From Flavobacteriaceae bacterium (GTDB taxonomy: Bacteria; Bacteroidota; Bacteroidia; Flavobacteriales; Flavobacteriaceae): a stretch of 64,000 nt of DNA. Positions 45,580 through 54,803 of this stretch are shown one piece after another. The stretch lies in contig JAQWJV010000010.1 of the NCBI GenBank assembly GCA_029248185.1, forward strand, positions 1 to 64,000, read 5' to 3'. Each line of letters begins with the position of its first letter. Position 1 is the first letter of the stretch. The notes beneath the pieces were generated by a model. The model ran no database searches. It was not told where the DNA came from and worked only from the letters and a program-made list of their open reading frames with translations. The translations under genes were made by a program, and so were the position numbers.

Positions 45580-47061
45580 TTACTCGGTTGGTAATTTTTT
45601 AAAGTGTTGATAAAAGCTTGTATCTTTTTTTTGGAGTTGTTTCCATTGATAGAAAAAGACGATACTCGCTAGACCCATTACAATAAGCCATACATAAGTG
45701 GAGTGAAAATACCATACTTCTGTTTCGCTTGTGAGATCTTTATAAAGGTGAATGATTAAAAATCCAGTAAGGAAAATAATGCCACCCCATCCAATGATGA
45801 GTTGTAGGATTCTGTTTTTTATAATTTTGATTTCCTGACTTAGTTTAGGATTGTATTTTTTTAGGGTGAGCAGGGTGACACTCATTAATAAAAAGTTAAC
45901 TAACATTGAAGTAACCATGATGTCAATTCCTAGGAAAAAATCACCTGCAAAGTGAGAGCCCAAAACTCCAATGCTGGACATCACTCCCGCTAACATTAAC
46001 GCGATGTATGGAGATTTGTTTTGGGGATGAATTTTGGTTATTTGTTTTGGGAAAATGGAATCTTTTGCCCAGGCAAACATGAGGCGCGATACTGATAATA
46101 ACATGGCTGGTAAATCATTGATCAAAGCAATTGCTGCACCCAATAAAATAAGAAGATCAAGTCCTTTTGGTAAAACATAACTCAATAGACCTGGGGCTGT
46201 AATATCTTTGATTTGAGCTTGTTCTGAAATATAACTCCACGGAATTATTTTATAAACTGATGCGGTAAAGAGAAAATAAAAAAGACCAACTCCTAAAATG
46301 GCAATGAGGATGGCTAGGGGTAGATTTCTAGTTGGATTTTTAGCTTCGCTTCCTGTCTGTGCAATAGCATCAAATCCAATAAAACTTGAAAACAAAATAG
46401 CGGCTGCAGCTAAAAAAATACGCCATTCAAAATTGGGATTAGGGGAAAGCATATGAGCCAAACCTTCTTTCTCTTTTAGTGCCACAAGAAAGTCATCAGC
46501 ATCATAAAACAAACCCGATAAAATCACAATACTCCCCAAGCAAAAAATGACAATCACCATTGGAATTAACAGATTAGTATAGGACTTAATCCCTCTAATA
46601 TTTAAGTATACAAACCCCCATATCAAACTCAATCCCATGGCCACTCGCACAATGGAGATATCAAGTAACTCAGCCAACCCGTAGAGCTCAGAGCTATAGG
46701 CAATATCCCTTAAAAAAGGAATAGAGATATAGGCAATAACTCCAATAACTATCGATAAGCCAAACCACTGAGAAAAGCTGGCAACAAAACCCAAATAGGG
46801 ATTTAAACCTCTACTAGCGTATAAATAGCTTCCTCCTGCCCGGGGCATTGCTGAGGATAGAATGGCATAGGCCAAGCCCGCAAATAGTGCAGGAATAGCA
46901 GCAAAGGCAAAAGCCCACAAGACATAGGGACCTATGTTGGGAACACTTCTATGAATCATAAAGGGAACAACGTTTATAGAAGCTCCTACCATAGAGGATA
47001 CCCCTGTAGCGATGACAGCAAATAACCCCATTTGTCTACTTAGTCCAAGTGTTTTTTTCAT
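45580..47061 (-). CDS. APC family amino acid permease
   Basis: The 493-residue protein has about twelve membrane helices and the APC signature near the N-terminus (GVSSMVGASINVVPF) plus a SSFIGFDAIAQTGSEAKNP segment. It should import an amino acid or polyamine. The frame extends to a TTG at 47073, but the ATG at 47061 (MKKTLGLSRQMGLF) is better. It is followed by the AKR-RidA fusion and divergent from a gamma-glutamyltransferase-like gene, suggesting amino acid or peptide use. Confidence 0.9.
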   Translation of the reverse strand: MKKTLGLSRQMGLFAVIATGVSSMVGASINVVPFMIHRSVPNIGPYVLWAFAFAAIPALFAGLAYAILSSAMPRAGGSYLYASRGLNPYLGFVASFSQWFGLSIVIGVIAYISIPFLRDIAYSSELYGLAELLDISIVRVAMGLSLIWGFVYLNIRGIKSYTNLLIPMVIVIFCLGSIVILSGLFYDADDFLVALKEKEGLAHMLSPNPNFEWRIFLAAAAILFSSFIGFDAIAQTGSEAKNPTRNLPLAILIAILGVGLFYFLFTASVYKIIPWSYISEQAQIKDITAPGLLSYVLPKGLDLLILLGAAIALINDLPAMLLSVSRLMFAWAKDSIFPKQITKIHPQNKSPYIALMLAGVMSSIGVLGSHFAGDFFLGIDIMVTSMLVNFLLMSVTLLTLKKYNPKLSQEIKIIKNRILQLIIGWGGIIFLTGFLIIHLYKDLTSETEVWYFHSTYVWLIVMGLASIVFFYQWKQLQKKDTSFYQHFKKLPTE

Positions 47062-47129
47062 TAGTGCATTCAACCCTTATTCATTCGAAAAAAACAAGGT
47101 GATTCTATTCCTTTTTAATTACTAATAGT

Positions 47130-47137
47130 CAAAATTA
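47130..47137 (-). promoter_or_regulatory. Possible -7 box for the APC permease operon
   Basis: On the minus strand it reads TAATTTTG, an exact TAnnTTTG match about 69 bases before the ATG. No clear -33 element is seen. Confidence 0.3.
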
Positions 47138-47255
47138 TTCTTGGGAAGATATAATTTTTTGGATTAAAATTCATCTGTATGGTTTTAACTTTTTTTTTGT
47201 GGAATAATTAGTTCAAAAGGTTTGTACATTAGTGCGAACCTTTTTTTACTTCAAA

Positions 47256-48857
47256 ATGCATAAAATTTCATTTAAATTCAGCTTGGTTTTTTTAATCGTG
47301 TTTGTATCCTGCAAGCAACAAATAAATAAACCCTATCTCAACAATACTATTGCTGCTGCACATCCTCTTGCCTCTAAAGCGGGAAAAGCGATGTTTGAAC
47401 AGGGAGGAAATGCATTTGATGCTGCAGTCTCTGCTGCTTTCACCCTTGCTGTGGTTGAACCTAGTATGAGTGGAATTGGAGGGAGACTTCAGGCTATTTA
47501 TCAAACCGAAACGGGTAAAATTGGGGGAGTAGATGCCGCTACGCAAGTACCAAAAAATTATATTCCTTCAGAGGAAAAAAATGCCTACGGGTACAAAACC
47601 ATTGGAATACCCGGTGTAGTAGCTGGACTTTTAAAACTTCATTCAGAGCATGGAAAGCTGACTTTGTCACAAGTAATGCAGCCTGCGATTTTGTATGCCC
47701 AAAATGGTTTTCAGTTATTGTCTGGGGAAGCGATAAGACAACAAAGTGTCAAGGAAATTACAGTTCAATTTAAGGGTACTAAAAAGCATTTTTTAAAAGA
47801 AGATGGAACCTCTTTTAATGCGGGAGAATTGATCGTTCAAAAAGAGTTAGCCAACACACTAAAACAAATCGCAGCCCAAGGTAAAGCGGGATTTTATGAA
47901 GGTGCAGTTGCCGAAAAAATGGTAGAGGATATCCAGTCCAATGGGGGAATCTTGACATTGGAGGATTTGAAAAACTATAAAGCATTAGATTCAGAAATTG
48001 TTACAGGTCTTTTTCAGGGCAACCAGGTCCATAGTTTATACCTCCCTTCTTTTGGAGCGATAAGCATTCAGATTTTACAAATTTTAGATAATTTACCTAA
48101 CTCAACTACTGAGGAAGAATGGGCGCTAGCTGTTGGTGATGCAACAAAAATAGCCTACTCCCAACGAAAGCATCAGGTAGATAGAGACTCTTTAACCAAA
48201 ATACTATCTTATGACAATGCTAAAACTATTGCTGAATCTATAGTAGGAGGAACCCATAAAAGAGTTGCTCAAATCCCAAGTGAATTACCCAAGTCTTGGA
48301 CAGTTGCTATGGGACATACTTCTCATTTAACGACTGCTGATGCCTATGGAAATGTAGTTTCTTTAACCCAAACCGTAGGCCCTAATATGGGTTCTAAAGT
48401 TGCAACAGAAGATCTTGGGTTTTTATATGCGGTGACCCTAGGAGGTTACTTAGGAGAGTACAAGCCTGGAGACCGTTCTAATTCGCATATATCTCCTACC
48501 TTATTTACAAAAAATAATCAAGTGTTACTCGCATTGGGTGCCGCGGGTGGTAGTAGAATTGTAACAGCAGTTACTCAAGTTGCACACCGTTATTTTTCTG
48601 AAAAACATACGCTAAAGAAATCCATTATGTTGCCACGGGTCTATCCGTATAAAGACTCACTTTGGATAGAAGCTCATGAAGGTTTAGCGTCTTTGAATGC
48701 CAAGTTGGATCCTTCTGTATTTCCTGTTAAAATGATTGATGAAAAAGCACGATTTGGGCGCGTTCATGCTGTGGCGTTGGATACTTTGACAAACTCTTGG
48801 ATAGGTGCAGCAGATCCGGATTGGGAGGGAACTGCAGTATATTTTGAAACACCTTAA
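47256..48857 (+). CDS. Gamma-glutamyltransferase family lipoprotein
   Basis: A 533-residue Ntn-hydrolase with a lipoprotein signal (lipobox VFVSC, Cys at about 19). Family landmarks: AAHPLASKAGKAMFEQGGNAFDAAV-type start, and the autoprocessing/nucleophile threonine in HTSHLTTADAYGN (in place of the commoner TTH-SVVD), then a GNVVSLTQT strand. The enzyme cleaves gamma-glutamyl bonds such as in glutathione; here it would sit in the periplasm as a lipid-anchored protein. The start at 47256 is preferred over GTG 47232. It is divergent from the APC permease. Confidence 0.85.
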   Translation: MHKISFKFSLVFLIVFVSCKQQINKPYLNNTIAAAHPLASKAGKAMFEQGGNAFDAAVSAAFTLAVVEPSMSGIGGRLQAIYQTETGKIGGVDAATQVPKNYIPSEEKNAYGYKTIGIPGVVAGLLKLHSEHGKLTLSQVMQPAILYAQNGFQLLSGEAIRQQSVKEITVQFKGTKKHFLKEDGTSFNAGELIVQKELANTLKQIAAQGKAGFYEGAVAEKMVEDIQSNGGILTLEDLKNYKALDSEIVTGLFQGNQVHSLYLPSFGAISIQILQILDNLPNSTTEEEWALAVGDATKIAYSQRKHQVDRDSLTKILSYDNAKTIAESIVGGTHKRVAQIPSELPKSWTVAMGHTSHLTTADAYGNVVSLTQTVGPNMGSKVATEDLGFLYAVTLGGYLGEYKPGDRSNSHISPTLFTKNNQVLLALGAAGGSRIVTAVTQVAHRYFSEKHTLKKSIMLPRVYPYKDSLWIEAHEGLASLNAKLDPSVFPVKMIDEKARFGRVHAVALDTLTNSWIGAADPDWEGTAVYFETP

Positions 48858-48962
48858 TGAAACTAAAAAAGTGTTTTTTTTAGAGAAAATTTAACAATTA
48901 AAAAAACGGTAAAATAATTCCCTGTTTTATTTAATCCCTTACATTTATCAAAAATAAAATTA

Positions 48963-49832
48963 ATGAAACAACACAAAACCTTATCTCTTTTTATAACAAG
49001 TCTATTTGTTTTCTTTTTCTCAAACCTTTCAACTCTTTTAGCGCAAGATGCTTTTGGTGGCTTGGCATTGTATACGGTCAGAAATGACATGGGTAAATCT
49101 CCTGAAACAACCCTTCAGGCAGTAGCGGATGCAGGCTATGTATCGATTGAAGCTGCAGGCTACAAAGAGGGAAAGTTTTACGATTATTCTCCCCTAGAGT
49201 TTAAGGCCCTTTTGAGTTATCTTAACCTCACCCCTTTGAGTTCACATAACTCTGATGTTTCCTTGGATAATGCCGATGCAATGATGGCAGATGTAAAAAC
49301 GGCTGGATTTGAATATTTTGTTGTTCCTATTCCTCCCATGGGACTATTTAAGTCAGGAGCAAAGGGAATGCGTATGGAAGGTGGAGCGGAAAACTTAGCC
49401 AATATTTTAAATGTTTTAGGAAAGAAAGCAAAGGCAATGGGACTGAAGCTATTGTATCATAATCACGATTTTGAATTTACAGCCGATGCTAATGGAGAAG
49501 TGGTAATTGATTATCTACTTGAGCATTGTGATCCTGAATTTGTTAATTTTCAGATGGATTTATATTGGGTAACAAAAGCAGGTGCAGACCCATTAGTGTA
49601 TTTCGAAAAGTATCCTGGACGATTTAAGCTGTGGCATGTGAAAGACATGGATGAAAAAGGTCGTTTTGCCCCTGTTGGACAAGGAACAATTGACTTTGAA
49701 CGTATTCTTGCAAAAAAAGAACGTTCAGGGATGAAAGCGTATTTTGTAGAACAAGATGTAACAATTCACATGAAACCCCTTGAGGCGATAAAGGTCAGTC
49801 ATGAGGGATTGAAGAAATTTGGATTTAACTAA
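48963..49832 (+). CDS. Exported sugar phosphate isomerase/epimerase-fold protein
   Basis: A 289-residue TIM-barrel (AP endonuclease 2-like) with a signal peptide ending SNLSTLLAQ. Metal-binding residues fit the family: E at about 43 (SIEAAGYKEG), H in HNHDFEF, D in QMDLYW, H in HVKDMDEKG and E near the end (FVEQD). An exported location argues against a phosphorylated substrate. Homologues are found in Bacteroidota 3-keto-glycoside utilisation loci as hydratase or isomerase partners of DUF1080 proteins. The function is thus inferred, not proven. Confidence 0.8.
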   Translation: MKQHKTLSLFITSLFVFFFSNLSTLLAQDAFGGLALYTVRNDMGKSPETTLQAVADAGYVSIEAAGYKEGKFYDYSPLEFKALLSYLNLTPLSSHNSDVSLDNADAMMADVKTAGFEYFVVPIPPMGLFKSGAKGMRMEGGAENLANILNVLGKKAKAMGLKLLYHNHDFEFTADANGEVVIDYLLEHCDPEFVNFQMDLYWVTKAGADPLVYFEKYPGRFKLWHVKDMDEKGRFAPVGQGTIDFERILAKKERSGMKAYFVEQDVTIHMKPLEAIKVSHEGLKKFGFN

Positions 49833-49855
49833 GAGTTTAAATTTTCATACAATAG

Positions 49856-49888
49856 AAAAGTCCGAGCGTATGTTCGGACTTTTTTTTA
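49856..49888. terminator. Bidirectional intrinsic terminator
   Basis: Arms 49856-49865 and 49874-49883 pair over ten bases, flanked by A residues on the left and T residues on the right. It lies between two convergent genes. Confidence 0.8.
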
Positions 49889-49895
49889 TATTCAA

Positions 49896-50441
49896 TTACT
49901 CCACTTCAACAATAAGTTCAATTTCAACAGCAATTCCCATGGGAAGTGAGGCCATACCAACAGCAGATCGAGCGTGTCTTCCTTTTTCTCCAAAGACCTC
50001 AACCATCAGGTCTGAAAATCCATTGATTACTTTGGGGGGGTCCATAAAATCTGGGGCGGAATTAACCATACCCAACACTTTAACAATTCGCTTTACTCTC
50101 TTTAAATCCCCAAGTTGAGCTTTTAAAATGGCTAACTGATTTATTCCTGTGATACGTGCAGCTTCATACCCTTGCGCAATAGTAAGATCCGCACCCACTT
50201 TTCCAGTGATATAAGTTCCATCCTCTTTTGCAGGACCATTCCCAGAAAGGAATAATAGATTTCCTGTGCGCACGGCTTGTACATAATTGGCTACGGGCGT
50301 TGAAGGTGTCGGAAGCGTAATTCCTAATCTCTCAAGTTGGGCTTCTGGGTTATAAGCTGAAATTGTTTTTTCTTGTGCATTAATGGGAGAATAAAAATGG
50401 AAAAGTGTAATTAAAATAACAGTCAATATTGATTTTTTCAT
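49896..50441 (-). CDS. Exported RidA (YjgF/UK114) family protein
   Basis: A 181-residue protein with a signal peptide (FHFYSPINAQ) and one RidA domain (NYVQAVRTGNLLFLSGNGP, HARSAVGMASLPMGIAVEIE). The conserved arginine of the RidA active site is present in the second segment. Exported members of the family are unusual because RidA substrates are normally cytosolic enamines. It is the second RidA domain in this region; the other is fused to an AKR about 4 kb away. Convergent with the epimerase-fold gene. Confidence 0.88.
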   Translation of the reverse strand: MKKSILTVILITLFHFYSPINAQEKTISAYNPEAQLERLGITLPTPSTPVANYVQAVRTGNLLFLSGNGPAKEDGTYITGKVGADLTIAQGYEAARITGINQLAILKAQLGDLKRVKRIVKVLGMVNSAPDFMDPPKVINGFSDLMVEVFGEKGRHARSAVGMASLPMGIAVEIELIVEVE

Positions 50442-50467
50442 AATTCAATTTAGTTAAAGGGTGTTTT

Positions 50468-51061
50468 TTATTTTGAAAATTTTATGGCGAATAAAATCTC
50501 ATTTTTTCGGTTAAAGATAGTATATGGGCTGTTGTAAATCAGAACTACTGGAGAGCCCGTAAATGAAATATTATTTTCTGCTAATATCTTTTTTCCTTTT
50601 TCAATGATCATTTGTTCTTTTTTTGTGTTGGTGTATCCGCTAAATTTAAATGCAGCGAAATATCCAGCTTTGGATTGATAGACTTCTACATTATTGGATG
50701 TGGGAAGCGGCGTATTTTCAAGATCAAATTGTTTAGGAAGTACAAATTCCATAGTCTCACTTCCCCCATTTTTATCCCTATGAACAGGGGTGGTCATAGC
50801 AATCTTTTGTTGTTCTGAATTATTTCCTGAAATGTATTTGAAGAGTGACGAAAATCCTCCTTTATTGTTGGTTTTTACTTTCATGACAGAAGGATAAAAC
50901 CGAATTTCTCCCTCAGAAAACGTTTGGATTACATCGTAAGACTGAGTTTCATATCCTTGAGCCATAATGAAATTAAGATTTAAAAAAATGAAAACAAAAC
51001 AACACCATTTGGCATATATTATCCCAGAATAGTTTGATAAAAACTTAGGATTCGAGAGCAT
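50468..51061 (-). CDS. SOUL heme-binding family protein
   Basis: A 197-residue protein with a signal-like N-terminus (KWCCFVFIFLNLNFIMAQ) and a SOUL/HBP domain (AQGYETQSYDVIQTF, then KIAMTTPVHRD, and EILFAIKF). SOUL proteins bind heme or tetrapyrroles in eukaryotes; bacterial roles are unknown. The frame runs to a TTG at 51076, but the ATG at 51061 is chosen; it overlaps the upstream epimerase-fold gene by 17 bases, so they are coupled. Confidence 0.85.
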   Translation of the reverse strand: MLSNPKFLSNYSGIIYAKWCCFVFIFLNLNFIMAQGYETQSYDVIQTFSEGEIRFYPSVMKVKTNNKGGFSSLFKYISGNNSEQQKIAMTTPVHRDKNGGSETMEFVLPKQFDLENTPLPTSNNVEVYQSKAGYFAAFKFSGYTNTKKEQMIIEKGKKILAENNISFTGSPVVLIYNSPYTIFNRKNEILFAIKFSK

Positions 51062-52094
51062 TTTTACAATAAGCAATGGATTTTTTTATTTCAGCAATGA
51101 TGGAAGAGTCCTCGGGAGTGTCATACTCATATTCAATGGTAGCAGGGAAATTATATTGATTGTCTCGCATCAATTGAAGCACCTCTTTTATAGGAGTGTC
51201 GCCGTTTCCAAAGACAACATTTTTCTTACCATTTTCTGGTTTTTGTCTGTCCTTGACATGCATACTCAAGATGTGTTGGTTATTTTTTTGAATAAACTCG
51301 ATAGAATCTGTATTGCCAGCGGCAGTATAATGACCCAGATCTAAATTCATTGCATTATGAGTAGATTGTTCCAAAGCGGTATCCCACCAATGCGCATGCT
51401 GTTGTTCATGACCGTGGTAGGCTACTTTGATTCCATTTTTTTCTCCCATTTTCCCTAATTTGAGGGTATGTTCACTCTCTCTAGGCAGTTCAAGGGTCAC
51501 ATGAGAGGCACCAAGTCTTTTTCCCGCTTGCATTGCATAATGGATGTTCTCATCTGAATTTTTTGCTGAGAGTAGGTAGTCCGGTTTAAAGGCATAAATC
51601 TCTACCCCTGCATCGTTGTACATTTTACGGAGTTGATCAAAGCCATCTAATGATCGAGTCGCATTCCATTTTTCGACTTCTTTGTCATAGGATTCATTTT
51701 GCATCTTTAGGTCTTCTAATTCTTTTTTGTCTTCTGAGGACAAGTCTTTGTTTCGTTCTTTACGAAGTAATCCATAATATTTTCTGCGATCCACTTTATT
51801 GATAGGTCGTCCAATAAAAGATTCTGCAGTTCTTCCCATTAATTCTACGCCACTTACTCCGCAATCTAAAATATACTGTAATGTAGCTTCAGCACTTTGC
51901 TCCTTCATTGCTCTAAAAGAATAAGTAATAAGTCCCAGTTGAACCCCATTTATTTTTGAATTCGGGGATAACAAATTGGGGATGTATGCGGGAGCTCCCC
52001 ATAGTTTTGTTCCTAGTAAAGGAATGCCAGCAGCCAAGGTTGTGGTTTTCCCGATAAAGGAACGTCGAGATAAAAAAGTTTTTTTGGATTTCAT
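51045..52094 (-). CDS. TAT-exported sugar phosphate isomerase/epimerase-fold protein
   Basis: A 349-residue protein with a twin-arginine signal (SRRSFIGK at about residues 9-16) and a TIM-barrel with metal residues in VELMGR, HGHEQQHAHWW, LDLGHYT and MHVKDRQ. A loop of about 50 charged residues (DRRKYYGLLRKERN) is inserted after the second strand. It probably acts in the periplasm, folded before export, which suggests a bound cofactor or metal. The ATG at 52094 places the RR motif at the usual distance; an in-frame ATG at 52124 is also possible. The start lies in a CATG shared with a rejected start of the divergent gene. Confidence 0.82.
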   Translation of the reverse strand: MKSKKTFLSRRSFIGKTTTLAAGIPLLGTKLWGAPAYIPNLLSPNSKINGVQLGLITYSFRAMKEQSAEATLQYILDCGVSGVELMGRTAESFIGRPINKVDRRKYYGLLRKERNKDLSSEDKKELEDLKMQNESYDKEVEKWNATRSLDGFDQLRKMYNDAGVEIYAFKPDYLLSAKNSDENIHYAMQAGKRLGASHVTLELPRESEHTLKLGKMGEKNGIKVAYHGHEQQHAHWWDTALEQSTHNAMNLDLGHYTAAGNTDSIEFIQKNNQHILSMHVKDRQKPENGKKNVVFGNGDTPIKEVLQLMRDNQYNFPATIEYEYDTPEDSSIIAEIKKSIAYCKNALES

Positions 52095-52170
52095 GGAAAG
52101 TTTATTTAATTTAAATTTAGACATTATTTTTAGTAAAAAGTTTAAATTTACGTTTAAAAGCAGTAAGATT

Positions 52171-53307
52171 TTGAATCTAAAATACCCTTCGGTTGATGAC
52201 CTTCGCCTCAAAGCGAAAAGTAAAATGCCAAAATTTGCTTTTGAATATTTGGATGGTGGATGTAATGAAGATGTCAATCTAAGGAAAAATACTTCGGATA
52301 TTCGTAGTGTAGAATTAATTCCAAATTATTTAAAAGACAAGGTAAAAGTAGATTTAACAACTTCTCTTTTTGGTGAAACTTATGCTGCTCCTTTTGGAGT
52401 GGCACCCGTTGGACTTCAAGGATTGATGTGGCCAAAAGCTCCTGAGATATTAGCCCACGCGGCAAAGAAGCATAATCTCCCTTTTGTTTTAAGTACAGTG
52501 TCAACAGCCAGTATTGAAAAAATTGGAAAAATTTCTGAAGGTAAGGCATGGTTTCAATTATACTATCCAGCAAAAAAAGAAGTGAGAGACGATATTATTC
52601 AGCGTGCCTCAAATGCGGGCTATCCTGTGTTAGTTTTATTGAGTGATGTTCCCACTTTCGGTTTTCGACCTCGTGATATTCGTAATGGCCTTGCGATGCC
52701 ACCGAAGATGTCCTTAAATAATTTTGTTCAAATTTTAAAGCGTCCTGAATGGGCTTTAAAAACACTGATTAACGGACAGCCTCAGTTTGAAACTTTACTT
52801 CCTTACATGCCCAAAGGACTGAATTTAAGACAGTTGGGTAAATTCATGGATGAGACCTTTGATGGACGTTTAAATGTAGAAAAAATCAAACCCATCCGTG
52901 ACCAATGGAAAGGTAAAATTGTTTTGAAGGGAGTGGCAAGTGAAACGGATATGGAAAAGGCGATATCCTTGGGGATAGATGGTGTGATTATTTCAAACCA
53001 CGGTGGAAGACAGTTGGATGCGGGACAATCAACCTTACACGCGTTACAAAGCTTAAATAAGAAATATGAAAATCAAATTACCATTATGATGGATAGTGGG
53101 TTACGTTCAGGTACTGATGTCGCTAGAACCCTAGCTAGCGGGGCAAAATTTACTTTTTTGGGTCGCTCATTTATGTATGGAGTGGGAGCTCTTGGAACGC
53201 AAGGAGGGGAACACACTATGGAACTTATAAAAACAGAATTAAAACAAGTAATGGATCAAGTTGGTTGTGAAAAAACATTAGATCTATCAAATTTTTTAGT
53301 AAAATAA
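52171..53307 (+). CDS. lldD: FMN-dependent alpha-hydroxy-acid oxidase / L-lactate dehydrogenase (LldD-like)
   Basis: A 378-residue enzyme: KMPKFAFEYLDGG at the start, VLKGVAS with the active-site lysine, NHGGRQLD with the catalytic His and Arg, and DSGLRSGTDV for FMN phosphate. It oxidises L-lactate or a related 2-hydroxy acid. The frame is open to an ATG at 51976 that overlaps the divergent gene; the TTG at 52171 (MNLKYPSVDDLRLKAKSK) gives the family's usual N-terminus and is chosen. xylB follows two bases later, so it is co-transcribed with the pentose genes. Confidence 0.85.
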   Translation: MNLKYPSVDDLRLKAKSKMPKFAFEYLDGGCNEDVNLRKNTSDIRSVELIPNYLKDKVKVDLTTSLFGETYAAPFGVAPVGLQGLMWPKAPEILAHAAKKHNLPFVLSTVSTASIEKIGKISEGKAWFQLYYPAKKEVRDDIIQRASNAGYPVLVLLSDVPTFGFRPRDIRNGLAMPPKMSLNNFVQILKRPEWALKTLINGQPQFETLLPYMPKGLNLRQLGKFMDETFDGRLNVEKIKPIRDQWKGKIVLKGVASETDMEKAISLGIDGVIISNHGGRQLDAGQSTLHALQSLNKKYENQITIMMDSGLRSGTDVARTLASGAKFTFLGRSFMYGVGALGTQGGEHTMELIKTELKQVMDQVGCEKTLDLSNFLVK

Positions 53308-53309
53308 CT

Positions 53310-54797
53310 ATGTTTTACATTGGATATGACATTGGGAGTTCATCTGTTAAAGTTGCTTTGGTGGATGCAAAAACAAACCAAAAAATTGCCGTAGTTACGG
53401 AGCCCAAAACCGAAATGTCTATAGATGCTTTACAGTTAGGTTGGGCCGAACAGGATCCAGAAATGTGGTGGACGCATTTATGTCAGGGAACAAAACGTAT
53501 TATTGCAGAAAATAAAATTGACGGAAAACAAATTCTAGCCCTTGGTATTTCGTATCAAATGCACGGTCTTGTCTTACTGGATAAAGAAAAAAGAAGCCTA
53601 CGAAAATCCATCATTTGGTGTGATAGTAGGGCAGTAGCTATTGGAGATGAAGCTGCAAAAGAAATTGGCGAAGCAAAGTATGGATCACATCTACTCAATG
53701 CACCGGGTAATTTTACAGCCAGTAAACTGAAATGGGTTAAAGACAATGAGCCTGAACTTTACAGTAAAATTCATCATTATATGTTACCGGGTGATTTTAT
53801 TGCTTTTAAGCTTACGGGAGAAGTGGCAACCACTAAGAATGGTCTTTCTGAGGGAATGCTATGGGATTACAAGGATAAAAAAGTTGCAGATTGGTTACTG
53901 AATTTTTATGGTATAGACCCTTCATTAACCCCAGCTGTGGTTGGAAATTTTGAGGATCAAGGCTTTGTTACCTCAGAAGCATCCTCTCAGACCGGATTGC
54001 CTTTAGGGATTCCTATTCGATATAGAGCTGGAGACCAGCCCAATAATGCTTTGGCATTGAATATACTAAAACCTGGAGAGGTCGCTGCAACTGGTGGAAC
54101 TTCGGGAGTCTTATTTGCGGTTACAGATAGAGAAAATTCAAAAGAGTATTTCAGAGTCAATCACTTTGCGCATGTAAATTACACAATAGCTAAACCCGTT
54201 ATTGGGACTTTACTCTGCGTTAACGGTGCGGGTATACAATATAGTTGGTTGAAAAGGATAACTCAAGCAGTAAGCTTTAACGAAATGAATGATTGGGCTT
54301 CTGAGATTCCTATAGGTAGCGACGGGCTTACAATTCTTCCCTTTGGAAATGGTGTGGAACGGATGCTGTTTAATAAGACTCCCGGGGCTCGTTTGAGTAA
54401 CTTAAATTTAAATGTTCATGGAAAAGGACATTTATGCCGAGCTGCCTTGGAAGGAATTGCTTTTTCTTTTGCTTACGGAATGGAAATTATGCGAGAAGAT
54501 GCCCTGGATATTCAGGTAGTGAGAGCTGGAAATGATAATTTATTTCGCTCTTCTATTTTTTCATCTACTGTTTCTAGTTTATTGGGACAGCCCATAGAAA
54601 TATATAATACAACAGGTGCTATTGGTGCTGCCAGAGCTGCAGGTATTGAAAACAATTCCATTCAAGATTATTCGGATAGAGTTGCTGCCATTGATCGGGT
54701 GTCAGTAGTGCAGCCAGAGAAAACAAATGAAGCCTTTTTTGAAGCTTATCAAAAGTGGAAAGAGGAATTAAAAAATGCTTTAAAAAATCAAAACTAA
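53310..54797 (+). CDS. xylB: Xylulokinase
   Basis: The 495-residue FGGY-family kinase phosphorylates D-xylulose for the pentose phosphate pathway. N-terminal GYDIGSSSVKVALVD, the ALGISYQMHGLVLLD strand, substrate-region AGDQPNNALA and ATP-site GGTSGVL are present. It sits between an FMN-dependent hydroxy-acid dehydrogenase and xylA. No xylose transporter or regulator is in the window. Confidence 0.93.
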   Translation: MFYIGYDIGSSSVKVALVDAKTNQKIAVVTEPKTEMSIDALQLGWAEQDPEMWWTHLCQGTKRIIAENKIDGKQILALGISYQMHGLVLLDKEKRSLRKSIIWCDSRAVAIGDEAAKEIGEAKYGSHLLNAPGNFTASKLKWVKDNEPELYSKIHHYMLPGDFIAFKLTGEVATTKNGLSEGMLWDYKDKKVADWLLNFYGIDPSLTPAVVGNFEDQGFVTSEASSQTGLPLGIPIRYRAGDQPNNALALNILKPGEVAATGGTSGVLFAVTDRENSKEYFRVNHFAHVNYTIAKPVIGTLLCVNGAGIQYSWLKRITQAVSFNEMNDWASEIPIGSDGLTILPFGNGVERMLFNKTPGARLSNLNLNVHGKGHLCRAALEGIAFSFAYGMEIMREDALDIQVVRAGNDNLFRSSIFSSTVSSLLGQPIEIYNTTGAIGAARAAGIENNSIQDYSDRVAAIDRVSVVQPEKTNEAFFEAYQKWKEELKNALKNQN

Positions 54798-54803
54798 ATT
54801 ATT

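Noticed and set aside
48863-48883. Inverted A/T run after the gamma-glutamyltransferase-like gene
   Set aside because: The stem is almost only A-T pairs with one C-G pair, so it is too weak to call a terminator.
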